A stretch of 43,920 nt of DNA. Source: an uncultured Sterolibacterium sp. (GTDB lineage Bacteria > Pseudomonadota > Gammaproteobacteria > Burkholderiales > Rhodocyclaceae). The position numbers were made by a program, and so were the translations under genes. This document shows, piece by piece, positions 34,500-42,998 of this stretch. Position 1 is the stretch's first letter, and the number at the start of each line of letters is the position of its first letter. Under the pieces are notes generated by a model that did no database searches, was not told the origin of the DNA, and saw only the letters and a program-made list of their open reading frames with translations. The stretch covers positions 1-43,920 of the forward strand of contig CAILCO010000082.1 in assembly GCA_903832735.1 (NCBI GenBank), read 5' to 3'.

Positions 34500-35847
34500 A
34501 AAAAGACGCGCGCTGATGATAGTCGAGGACGACCCGGCGCTACAAATGCAGATGCGTTGGGCCTTCGATCAGTACGAGGCAGTTCTCGCGGCGGACCGCG
34601 AAAGCGCGATTGTTCAGTTCCGTCGCTTCGAACCTGCAGTGGTGACCATGGATCTCGGTTTGCCTCCTGACCAAGATGGTGTGTCGGAGGGATTCAACCT
34701 GCTTGAACAGTTGCTGGCTCTGGCATCTGATACCAAGATCGTGGTCTTGACTGGACAAAATGACCGCGATAACGCAGTCCGGGCAATTGGACTGGGCGCA
34801 TATGATTTCTTTGCCAAGCCATTTGAGCCGGAAATATTGTTACTGACCATCGATCGCGCGTTTCGTCTGTACGATCTTCAACAGGAAAACCGGCGCTTGC
34901 AGTCTCTGGCGCCATCGACCCCGCTAGCGGGAATTATTACCCGAGATCCGGAAATGCAACGGATCTGCCGCACTATCGAAAAGGTGGCCGGCACCAATGC
35001 CACGGTAATGCTGTTGGGGGCCAGCGGCACCGGCAAGGAAGTATTCGCCCGTGCAGTTCATGATCTGTCGCCTCGCTCCGCACAGCGCTTTGTCGCAATT
35101 AACTGCGCAGCGATTCCTGAAACCTTGCTTGAAAGCGAATTGTTCGGCTACGAAAAAGGGGCTTTTACCGGCGCTAACAAACTGACATTGGGAAAGATCG
35201 AGACGGCACACCGAGGTACACTACTTCTAGATGAAATCGGAGATTTGCCCGCATCGCTACAGGCCAAGTTGTTGCGATTCTTGCAGGAGCGGGTGATCGA
35301 GCGGGTCGGCGGCCGGGAGGAAATACCGATCGATGTCCGCGTAATCTGCGCAACCCACCAGGATCTGAACCCGGTCAGTAACCAAATCCATTTCCGCGAG
35401 GATCTGTTCTATCGACTCGCCGAAATCGTCGTGAAGATACCTCCGTTGCGTGATCGAAAGGGTGATGCGGCGTTACTGGCACATGCTTTCCTGCGGCGTT
35501 TTAGTGCCGAGCAGAAGCGCAGTTCCATGAGTCTGCGCCGCGATGCCGTTGATGCCATTGAGTCCTATCAATGGCCAGGCAACATCAGAGAGTTGGAAAA
35601 CTGCATCAAGCGTGCAGTGATCATGGCCGATGAACCACAAATTTCGGCAGCCGACATCGGTATTCAGACGCTCACGACGGAGACGGAAACTCTCAATCTG
35701 CGACAAGTTCGCGAGGACGCCGAAAAGAAAATCATCCTTCGCGTTCTGGGCCGTCTCGACGGAAACATCGCCAAGACCGCAGAAGTTCTTGGCGTCAGTC
35801 GGCCCACCTTGTACGACATGATCAACAGGTTTGGCATACGGCAATAG
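34492..35847 (+). CDS. prsR: PEP-CTERM-system sigma-54-dependent response regulator PrsR
   Basis: 451 aa. The receiver has acidic pocket D13/D14, phospho-acceptor Asp54 (VVTMDLGLPPDQDG) and Lys109 (FFAKPF). The AAA+ domain has Walker A GASGTGKE at 176-183 and the intact GAFTGA loop at 223-228 that contacts sigma-54. A Fis-type helix-turn-helix ends the protein (LDGNIAKTAEVLGVSRPTLYDMINRF). It should therefore activate RpoN promoters. I searched the gaps of this locus for TGGCAC-N5-TTGCW by eye and found no clear match, so its targets probably lie outside the window. Overlaps prsK. Confidence 0.95.
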   Translation: MAEKRRALMIVEDDPALQMQMRWAFDQYEAVLAADRESAIVQFRRFEPAVVTMDLGLPPDQDGVSEGFNLLEQLLALASDTKIVVLTGQNDRDNAVRAIGLGAYDFFAKPFEPEILLLTIDRAFRLYDLQQENRRLQSLAPSTPLAGIITRDPEMQRICRTIEKVAGTNATVMLLGASGTGKEVFARAVHDLSPRSAQRFVAINCAAIPETLLESELFGYEKGAFTGANKLTLGKIETAHRGTLLLDEIGDLPASLQAKLLRFLQERVIERVGGREEIPIDVRVICATHQDLNPVSNQIHFREDLFYRLAEIVVKIPPLRDRKGDAALLAHAFLRRFSAEQKRSSMSLRRDAVDAIESYQWPGNIRELENCIKRAVIMADEPQISAADIGIQTLTTETETLNLRQVREDAEKKIILRVLGRLDGNIAKTAEVLGVSRPTLYDMINRFGIRQ

Positions 35848-35878
35848 AGTGACGGAGAGTTTTTGCAGCTCCTGATTT

Positions 35879-35962
35879 CATATTGCGAATAGTCGCCCGA
35901 GAATATTCGCCGGAACACGCCACCGGCATATTCGTAGTATATAATACATACGCATATTGCGA
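35879..35962 (+). promoter_or_regulatory. Promoter region of prsT with repeated CATATTGCGA and GCATATT boxes
   Basis: A TATAAT at 35940-35945 is a likely -10. CATATTGCGA is repeated exactly at 35879-35888 and 35953-35962. GCATATT occurs at 35926-35932 (between -35 and -10) and 35952-35958 (near the expected start site). The 140-bp gap between prsR and prsT holds no other gene. The boxes may be operator sites, and binding is inferred. Confidence 0.5.
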
Positions 35963-35987
35963 TAACGTACGCTGGTTAGGAGAAGCT

Positions 35988-38771
35988 ATGATGAATCTGT
36001 TCAGGCAACGTATGAGTTTCATCGTGGCGACGGCTTGCGTTGCCGCGGCCTTGGTTTCGGCATGTGGCGGCGAAAATCCTCAAGGCTTGCTTACCTCGGC
36101 AAAGCAGTTTATCGAGAACCGCGATACCAAGGCGGCCATCATCCAGTTAAAAAATGCTTTGCAACTTGCTCCCGAGAATGCAGAAGCACGCTACCTGCTC
36201 GGAGATACGTTGCTCGAAACCGGTGAGGCCGTCTCTGCCGAAAAGGAGTTGCGTAAAGCGAAGGATCTGAATTATCCAAATGAACGCGTTATCTCTAGGT
36301 TGGCGCAGGCAATGCTTGAAACCGGCCAGAGCGAGAAGTTAATCAAGGAGTTTGCGGCGACGGAATTGGGCAATCGCGATGCGGTAGCTGATCTTGCCGC
36401 GACAGTAGGTTTTGCCTATCTGAATATGACCAGATCGGATGATGCCAGAAAGGCATTCGCCACGGCCTTGGTGGCGAAGCCCGAACATGCGATGGCGACG
36501 CTGGGTGAGGCCAGGTTGAAGGCTGCAAATGGAGATCTTGCTGGAGCCACCGGTCAAGTGGAAAGCGTCCTGGTGAAATCACCGGCTCTTCTTGACGCGC
36601 TATTTCTAAAGGCCGAATTGTTTGCGCTCGCCAAAGATCGGGAAGGTGTTAGCAAGGTATACGAGAGCATCTTGGCGGCTCATCCTAACAATGTTCGTGC
36701 GCATTACAGCCGTATCATGCTGTCATTGTCGCAGCAGCAGGTGGACCTCGCGACCTCTCAGCTTGCCGCAATGACCAGTGTCGCTCCGCAGAGCCTGCAA
36801 ACTCTCTATCTTCAAGCGTTGGTTTCCTTGACGCGCAAGAATTTGCCTGCGGCACGTGAATCAGCACAACAGGTTTTGAAGATTGCGCCGAATTTTCTAC
36901 CCGGGCAACTTGTTGCTGGCGAGGTCGAATATCGCTTGAATTCCTTCTCGCAGGCCGAAGATCATCTGCGCAAGGTTCTCGCAGGAGCTCCTGGCAACGT
37001 TGCGGCGTTGCGTATTCTCACAGCGGCCTACCTTCGTGATGGACAACCGATCCGGGCAATGGAAACGCTGACGCCACTGTTGAGGGCGGGCCTAGAGGAT
37101 AGCGGTTTGGTCATGCTGGCCGGTGAGGTTTATCTGAATAACAACAATATGGTCGAAGCGGAAAAATATTTTGCCAAGGCAGCGGCGCTCAATAAAGGGA
37201 GCGCCATGACTCACGCCCGCTTCGGTCAGGTTCTCTACGCCACTGGCGACACCAATGCCGGTATGCGTGAATTGGAAGCGGCAGTTGAAATGGATTCCAG
37301 CCAATATCAAGCGGATGTTTTACTCATTGCCGCCTATTTGAGACGCAATGAAGCGGATAATGCGCTTGCTGCAATTGCCAAGTTGGAGAAAAAGCAGCCG
37401 AAGAATCCGCTGACTCATTACCTGCGCGCTGGGGCTATGCTGCTTAAAGGTGACATGGCGGCCTGTAGAACGAATCTGGAACATGCTCTTGAGCTTGATT
37501 CCACATACTTTCCTGCGGCGCTGACTCTTGCCCGTCTTGATATTCAAGATAAGAAATGGGACATGGCAAAGCAGCGATTCGAAAAGATATTGGAAAAGGA
37601 TCCAAAAAATCCGCAGGCACTCTTGGCCCTCGCACAAGCAAGATCTTCGACCGGAGCCGCGCCAAAAGATGTTATCGCACTGATTGACCAGGCAGTCAGC
37701 GGCAATCCCAGCAAGCTTGAACCTCGACTTACGCAGATACGCTATTACTTGAAGAGTGGCGATTCCAAGAAGGCTGCTGCCGTGGCTCAGGATGCCTTGG
37801 TAGCAATTCCCGATAATCCCGCTATCCTCGATGCGCTCGGCATTGCGCAGCAAGGAGCCGGCGAGACGAACCAGGCTATCGCCACGATTAACAAGATGGT
37901 CGCGCTTCGGCCAAAAGCCCCTGAGCCATTGCTCCGCCTGGCATCGTTTGAACTTGCTGATAAACGCACTGATTCGGCATTAAAAACCCTCCGCAACGCG
38001 CTTGAACTCAAATCCGATCTTCTCGAGGCACAACTGGGCATAATCGCCATCCATGATGCGGGCGGCAGAACGGCTGAAGCGCTGGCGATGGCCAAGACGA
38101 TCCAGCAGCAGCGACCCAAGGAAGTTGCCGGCTATCTGGCCGAAGGGAACAGTTATGCCCAGCAGAAGAAGTGGAAAGAAGCCGTTGCCGCATATCGCGG
38201 CGGATTGACCAGACTGCACAGCAGCGACCTGGCGGTAAGAGTCCATGCCGCCATGATAGGTGGTGAGCATACTGCCGATGCCGAAAAGTTTTCTTCCGAA
38301 TGGATGCGGGCAAATCCCAAGGACACGCACTTTCTTTCATATCTTGCGGGAAGAAATCTGAATGACAAACAATACGCGCAAGCCGTGCGTCAATACAGGT
38401 CGATCATAGCGGTAGATCCGAAGAATCCCATGATCTTGAACAACCTGGCCTGGGCTTCGGGGCAGATCAAGGATCCGAAGGCCATAGAGTACGCCGAACA
38501 GGCCAACGCAATCCGCCCGAACGAGCCGGCGATTCTCGATACGCTGGCCATGCTGTTGGTCGATCGCGGAGAGTCAGCGCGGGCGATCGAAATGTTGCGC
38601 AAGGCAACCGCACTAGCGCCAAACGCTTGGGCAATTCGCGTCGATCTGGTGAAAACGCTGGCCAAGGCCGGTCAGAGAGAAACGGCCAGAAAGGAACTTG
38701 AGCCGCTTCTAAATCTGGATGAGGGCAATCCCGCTCGATCGGCAGCGCTGGAGCAGTTCAAGGATCAATAG
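35988..38771 (+). CDS. prsT: PEP-CTERM-system TPR-repeat lipoprotein PrsT
   Basis: 927 aa from ATG 35988, with AGGAG 5 nt upstream (ATG 35991 equally good). Lipoprotein signal peptide with lipobox LVSA-Cys26. The rest is a continuous series of TPR motifs (for example NAEARYLLGDTLLETGEAVSAEKELRKA; NPLTHYLRAGAMLLKGDMAA), with at least twenty repeats likely. It should be a large outer- or inner-membrane-anchored periplasmic scaffold for the polysaccharide/PEP-CTERM machinery. It has its own promoter-like region and lies directly before the protease gene. Confidence 0.95.
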   Translation: MMNLFRQRMSFIVATACVAAALVSACGGENPQGLLTSAKQFIENRDTKAAIIQLKNALQLAPENAEARYLLGDTLLETGEAVSAEKELRKAKDLNYPNERVISRLAQAMLETGQSEKLIKEFAATELGNRDAVADLAATVGFAYLNMTRSDDARKAFATALVAKPEHAMATLGEARLKAANGDLAGATGQVESVLVKSPALLDALFLKAELFALAKDREGVSKVYESILAAHPNNVRAHYSRIMLSLSQQQVDLATSQLAAMTSVAPQSLQTLYLQALVSLTRKNLPAARESAQQVLKIAPNFLPGQLVAGEVEYRLNSFSQAEDHLRKVLAGAPGNVAALRILTAAYLRDGQPIRAMETLTPLLRAGLEDSGLVMLAGEVYLNNNNMVEAEKYFAKAAALNKGSAMTHARFGQVLYATGDTNAGMRELEAAVEMDSSQYQADVLLIAAYLRRNEADNALAAIAKLEKKQPKNPLTHYLRAGAMLLKGDMAACRTNLEHALELDSTYFPAALTLARLDIQDKKWDMAKQRFEKILEKDPKNPQALLALAQARSSTGAAPKDVIALIDQAVSGNPSKLEPRLTQIRYYLKSGDSKKAAAVAQDALVAIPDNPAILDALGIAQQGAGETNQAIATINKMVALRPKAPEPLLRLASFELADKRTDSALKTLRNALELKSDLLEAQLGIIAIHDAGGRTAEALAMAKTIQQQRPKEVAGYLAEGNSYAQQKKWKEAVAAYRGGLTRLHSSDLAVRVHAAMIGGEHTADAEKFSSEWMRANPKDTHFLSYLAGRNLNDKQYAQAVRQYRSIIAVDPKNPMILNNLAWASGQIKDPKAIEYAEQANAIRPNEPAILDTLAMLLVDRGESARAIEMLRKATALAPNAWAIRVDLVKTLAKAGQRETARKELEPLLNLDEGNPARSAALEQFKDQ

Positions 38772-39593
38772 GTGGCAAGCCGCTGCCGATTGACCCCAGC
38801 CGTGCTGCTGTCACATAAAGGGCTTAGGTTCCAGACCCTACTCACACTGCTGCTGACGGTCGTTCATTTTGGCAATTTTGCCGTCGCAGGCTTGCCGGAA
38901 ACTATCGATCGAATCAAGCCGTCCCTGGTCGCAATAGGGGCTGTGAACAAATCGAGAGGCCAGGCGTTTAGAGCCTTCGGAACTGGATTTGTCGTTGGTG
39001 ACGGCTCCCTGGTTGTTACCAATGCCCATGTCACTGCGGTCATGGGCCGTTTGAATGAGCAGGAGGTTCTGGCGGTGCTGGTCAGAGGCTCTGGCAGCGA
39101 AACGGAGGTACGACAGGCGCGCGAAATTGCCTCGGATCCAGAACACGATCTGGTCTTGCTTAAGCTCGATGGGCCTAGAATGGTACCGCTGCCGCTGGGT
39201 ACAACAAACGCTGCAACTGTGCGCGAAGGCCAGTCGATTGCATTCAGTGGATTTCCGCTGGTCGGCGTTTTCGGCCCATTTCCTGCGACCAACCGCGGCA
39301 TCATTTCTGCGATAACGCCGATCGTTATTCCTGGTGCGCAGGCGAGTCAGCTTAACGAGAAGCAGATCAAACGTTTAAGCATCGGATCATTCCAGATTTA
39401 CCAACTCGACGCCACTGCCTACCCCGGGAGCAGCGGTAGCCCGCTTTATGATGCGGATACCGGCGACATCATCGGCATCATCAACATGGTGCTGGTGAGA
39501 GGAACAAAGGAAAGCGCTCTCAGCCAGCCCAGCGGAATCACTTACGCCATACCGGTTCGCTACCTTCAAGCCTTGCTTAGATCGGTTCATTGA
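38772..39593 (+). CDS. Trypsin-like serine protease of the XrtA locus
   Basis: 273 aa from GTG 38772, which directly follows the prsT TAG, with AAGGA 7 nt upstream. N-terminal hydrophobic segment (LLTLLLTVVHFGNFAVAG) acts as a signal peptide. The catalytic triad is visible: His86 in VVTNAHV, Asp126 in SDPEHDLVLLKL and Ser221 in PGSSGSPLYD. No PDZ domain is present, unlike DegP. Zero spacing from prsT suggests translational coupling. A role in processing matrix or PEP-CTERM proteins is possible but not shown. Confidence 0.9.
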   Translation: MASRCRLTPAVLLSHKGLRFQTLLTLLLTVVHFGNFAVAGLPETIDRIKPSLVAIGAVNKSRGQAFRAFGTGFVVGDGSLVVTNAHVTAVMGRLNEQEVLAVLVRGSGSETEVRQAREIASDPEHDLVLLKLDGPRMVPLPLGTTNAATVREGQSIAFSGFPLVGVFGPFPATNRGIISAITPIVIPGAQASQLNEKQIKRLSIGSFQIYQLDATAYPGSSGSPLYDADTGDIIGIINMVLVRGTKESALSQPSGITYAIPVRYLQALLRSVH

Positions 39594-39626
39594 AGCGCGC
39601 AACTGGGATGTCATCGACAAATTACA

Positions 39627-39688
39627 AATATGCTGGATGCAATAAATATCCACTGAAATACTTGCAATGAATATGCTAAAGGGATAAT
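39627..39688 (+). promoter_or_regulatory. Promoter region of XrtA export gene with two AATATGCT boxes
   Basis: AATATGCT is repeated at 39627-39634 and 39670-39677. CTTGCA (39661-39666) and GATAAT (39683-39688), 16 bp apart, form a plausible -35/-10 with the second box inside the spacer. Transcription would start near 39695. The remainder of the 107-bp gap shows nothing else. Confidence 0.5.
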
Positions 39689-39733
39689 ATCATCAAAACC
39701 ATGACTTTTAACATAGGCGCGATTGGGGTCGAT

Positions 39734-40372
39734 ATGATTAACATCAGAGTCTGCCGGAGTTTTTTTTCTGACATTTTCAGCCGCTATTTAGTTCGTCTAT
39801 TCTGGATCGTTTTCGTCACAGGTTGCGCGACGCAATTTCCTTCCGCGCCGTCTAAGGCAATGACGGACGGGTATAACTATATTATCGGTCCTGGCGACTC
39901 GGTCAATATCGTGGTCTGGCGAAACCCTGAATTGTCGTTGAGTGTCCCTGTTCGCCCGGATGGCAAGATAACAACACCGCTGGTCGAAGACCTGCTGGCC
40001 ATGGGCAAGGATCCCAGCACGTTGGCGAGGGACATAGAGAAGGCGCTCGCGAAATTCATCCGGGATCCCGTCGTTACGGTCATCGTCACCGGCTTTGTTG
40101 GCCCCTATAGCGAGCAGGTTCGTGTCATTGGCCAAGCTGCCAAGCCGCAAATACTCGCCTACAAGCAGAAGATGACTTTGCTTGACGTAATGATCGCAGT
40201 GGGCGGGATGACGGACTTCGCGGACGGGAATCATGCCACGATCCTGCGTGCGTCGGAGGACAACAAGCAATACACGGTAAGGCTGAAGGATCTGGTCAAG
40301 CGCGGCGACGTTTCTGCAAATGTCGAAATGAAACCGGGGGATGTGCTGATCATTCCGCAAAGCTGGTTCTGA
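39734..40372 (+). CDS. XrtA-system polysaccharide export lipoprotein (EpsD/Wza-like)
   Basis: 212 aa from ATG 39734, with GGGG 5 nt upstream. ATG 39701 would lie almost at the predicted transcription start and is less likely. Lipoprotein signal with lipobox VTG-Cys (WIVFVTGCATQ). Mature protein starts with the Poly_export domain (YIIGPGDSVNIVVWRNPELS ... PDGKITTPLVEDL) and an SLBB-like stretch (VIGQAAKPQILAYKQKMTLLDVMIAVGG). It is the outer-membrane channel component for the second, XrtA-linked polysaccharide. It precedes its chain-length partner. Confidence 0.94.
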   Translation: MINIRVCRSFFSDIFSRYLVRLFWIVFVTGCATQFPSAPSKAMTDGYNYIIGPGDSVNIVVWRNPELSLSVPVRPDGKITTPLVEDLLAMGKDPSTLARDIEKALAKFIRDPVVTVIVTGFVGPYSEQVRVIGQAAKPQILAYKQKMTLLDVMIAVGGMTDFADGNHATILRASEDNKQYTVRLKDLVKRGDVSANVEMKPGDVLIIPQSWF

Positions 40373-40443
40373 TTGCAACGCCTGGCAGTGGCGCTTTCCA
40401 CTTCTCAGAACACCATTTAGTCTGACATCTGGCAGGAACTTTC

Positions 40444-41997
40444 ATGGATGAGTTGATTCAGCAATTGTTGGCAACGCTTGCCGGTATGTGGCGGAAGCGC
40501 TGGTTCGGCTTGCTTGCGGCATGGCTCGTCGGTATCGCCGGCATCGTGATCGTGCTCAGTATGCCCGACAAGTACGAGGCTTCTGCACGGATATATGTTG
40601 ACACGCAATCGGTGCTGAGGCCCCTCATGTCGGGTCTGGCGGCGCAACCCAATATCGATCAGCAGATGTCGATTCTCAGCCGTACCCTGATCAGCCGTCC
40701 AAATGTGGCGAAGTTGACGCGAATGGCCGATCTGGATCTTGGTACCAAGACCAAGGATGACCAGGAACGCTTGATTGACGCTCTAATGAAGACTCTCGAG
40801 ATCAAGAGCATTGGTCGTGACAACCTCTATACCTTGTCTTACATCGATACACAGCCTGAACGGGCGAAGCGCGTGGTGCAATCACTTGTTTCAATCTTTG
40901 TCGAGTCCGGTATCGGTGACAAGCGCAAGGATTCCGATTCGGCACTGAAGTTCATTCAAGGGCAGATCGTTACTTATGAGAAGAAACTTGAGGAGTCTGA
41001 GGGCCGCCTGAAGGATTTCAAGCTGAAGAACCTGGGTATGGCGGAAGAAGGGAAGACATATTTTTCACGCATTACTGACATTAGCGCCAAACTCAGGGAT
41101 GCCCGCCTGGAACTTCGTGAAGCCGAGAACTCGCGCGATGTGATCCGTCGGGAACTTGCCGGTGAATCTCCGGTCCTCCTGCCGGAGACGCCCGAGACTG
41201 CCACGTTGGTTTCGGTTCCCGAGATCGATGGCCGTATTGACGCACTCAGGCGAAATCTCGACGGTCTGTTGCAACGCTATACCGAACAGCATCCCGATGT
41301 GGCCGGCACCAAGAAATTGATCGCCCAGCTTGAAGAGCAGAAACGACTGGAGGTCCAGGCGAGAAGGAAGGCCGATTTAGGGAAGCCGGGTGTAGTCAAC
41401 GGCAACCCTGTCGTCCAGCAATTGAAGGTGGCGCAGGCAGAAGCGGCTGCCAATGTCGCTTCGCTGAGCGCGAGGGTCGCAGAATATCAATCCCGGCTCA
41501 ATGAACTCAGCAACGCTGTCAAGCGTCAGCCCGAAATCGACTCGGAGTTCTCGCAACTGAATCGGGATTACGACATCCTGAAGAAGAGCTACGAAGGCCT
41601 TGTTTCCCGCCGCGAGTCGGCCTCGATGGCAGAGCAGATGGGTACGACGACTGGTGTGGCTGACTTTCGCATGATCGACCCGCCGCGTGTCTCTCCTACG
41701 CCGGTTGCACCGAACCGGATGCTGTTTCTGCCGCTGGTGTTGCTCGGCTCCTTGCTTGCCGGCCTGGCAGTCAGTTTCGTCGTAAGCCAGGTGCGTCCAA
41801 CCTTCATGAATAGCCGAAGCTTGTCTGACGTAGCCGGATTTCCGGTACTGGGTATCGTTTCACTATTACATAACGAATCTTCATCGCGTCAGAACCGTCG
41901 CAGGCTGGTGGCATTTTTTGCCGGGCTCGGCGGGCTCGTCGCGTCCTATGGAGCAACACTGCTGACGCTTTGGTTGGTGTCTGCGCGCAACATTTGA
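40444..41997 (+). CDS. XrtA-system polysaccharide chain-length determinant (Wzz-like, no kinase)
   Basis: 517 aa with a first membrane helix at about residues 18-40 (WFGLLAAWLVGIAGIVIVLSM), a long coiled-coil periplasmic region (about 140-380) and two C-terminal membrane helices (LFLPLVLLGSLLAGLAVSFVV; FFAGLGGLVASYGATLLTLW). No Walker motifs are present, so the kinase is encoded separately by the next gene, in contrast to the fused protein at 2437-4767. It sets polymer length and couples polymerase to export. Confidence 0.94.
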   Translation: MDELIQQLLATLAGMWRKRWFGLLAAWLVGIAGIVIVLSMPDKYEASARIYVDTQSVLRPLMSGLAAQPNIDQQMSILSRTLISRPNVAKLTRMADLDLGTKTKDDQERLIDALMKTLEIKSIGRDNLYTLSYIDTQPERAKRVVQSLVSIFVESGIGDKRKDSDSALKFIQGQIVTYEKKLEESEGRLKDFKLKNLGMAEEGKTYFSRITDISAKLRDARLELREAENSRDVIRRELAGESPVLLPETPETATLVSVPEIDGRIDALRRNLDGLLQRYTEQHPDVAGTKKLIAQLEEQKRLEVQARRKADLGKPGVVNGNPVVQQLKVAQAEAAANVASLSARVAEYQSRLNELSNAVKRQPEIDSEFSQLNRDYDILKKSYEGLVSRRESASMAEQMGTTTGVADFRMIDPPRVSPTPVAPNRMLFLPLVLLGSLLAGLAVSFVVSQVRPTFMNSRSLSDVAGFPVLGIVSLLHNESSSRQNRRRLVAFFAGLGGLVASYGATLLTLWLVSARNI

Positions 41998-42010
41998 GCT
42001 GGAGGCTTCC

Positions 42011-42967
42011 TTGAGTACCATCGAACAGGCAGCGAAGCGCCTTGACGAATTGAAACGTGCAGGCATGTCCTTGTCGGGCGGATATACTCTGACGGCAGAT
42101 AGCGCCGGCGGCGAAGGATATTTCGCAGGTGACTTCTCGCAAACCGAGGATTCCCTGTCACGGGAAATCGATCGGACCGTCGAGCAGGTGGTGGAACTGG
42201 ATTCCGCTCGGCCACCGCACAATGACGATTCAACTCGTCATGTCGATATCGATCTGCTGGCGCTTGCTGCCCGAAGCTTCATCACGCCGGAATCCTCGCA
42301 TTCGCAGTTGGCAGATGAGTTCCGTGTGATCAAGCGTCCGCTGCTTGTCAATGCCCGAGGTGATGGCATAGCGCCGATCAGGAACGGCAATATGATCATG
42401 GTGACCAGTTCGCTGCCGGGCGAAGGCAAGAGTTTCACTTCGATCAATCTGGCGATGAGTATTGCCATGGAGATGGATTTGCGGGTGCTGCTGGTCGACG
42501 CGGATATCGCCCACTCATCGGTACTCAATTACCTCGGTTTGCCAAAGTCCAAGGGTCTTCTGGACGTCCTGCTCGACGAAACTATCGACTTGAGTGATGT
42601 ATTGCTACGCACCAATGTCGAAAAGTTGTCGATTCTCCCGGGAGGTGGGCACTATAAGCATGCGACCGAACTTCTTGCTAGCGAGTCGATGCGCCGCCTG
42701 ATTGAAGAGATCACCTCTCGCTATTCTGATCGCATCATCATCTTCGACTCGCCGCCCCTGTTGGTGACTACAGAGTCGCGCGTTCTTGCCACCCACATGG
42801 GGCAGATCGTCATGGTCGTAGAAGCCGGGAAGACGCCTCATGCGGCAGTAAAGCAGGCGTTGAAGACGATCGAATCGTGCCCTGTGGTCTTGATGATGCT
42901 CAACAAGAGCGCTGCGACGAATTCCGGTGGCTATGGCTACGCTGGCTACGGCTACGGAACATATTGA
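42011..42967 (+). CDS. XrtA-system tyrosine autokinase
   Basis: 318 aa from TTG 42011, with GGAGG 5 nt upstream. BY-kinase: Walker A GEGKS at 137-141 (VTSSLPGEGKSFTSINLA), Walker A' VLLVDADI and Walker B IIIFDSPP. The C-terminus has a short Tyr/Gly tail (GGYGYAGYGYGTY, five tyrosines) for autophosphorylation. The N-terminal 100 residues are a spacer with acidic residues. It should associate with the Wzz-like protein encoded 13 bp upstream. Confidence 0.94.
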   Translation: MSTIEQAAKRLDELKRAGMSLSGGYTLTADSAGGEGYFAGDFSQTEDSLSREIDRTVEQVVELDSARPPHNDDSTRHVDIDLLALAARSFITPESSHSQLADEFRVIKRPLLVNARGDGIAPIRNGNMIMVTSSLPGEGKSFTSINLAMSIAMEMDLRVLLVDADIAHSSVLNYLGLPKSKGLLDVLLDETIDLSDVLLRTNVEKLSILPGGGHYKHATELLASESMRRLIEEITSRYSDRIIIFDSPPLLVTTESRVLATHMGQIVMVVEAGKTPHAAVKQALKTIESCPVVLMMLNKSAATNSGGYGYAGYGYGTY

Positions 42968-42998
42968 TAACGCGCTTTTCTCTTCGGCAACCAGCGCG

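Noticed and set aside
35854-35866. GGAGAGTTTTTGC as a sigma-54 promoter before prsT
   Set aside because: The spacing between GG and GC is 9 instead of 10, and the -24 region lacks TGGCAC.
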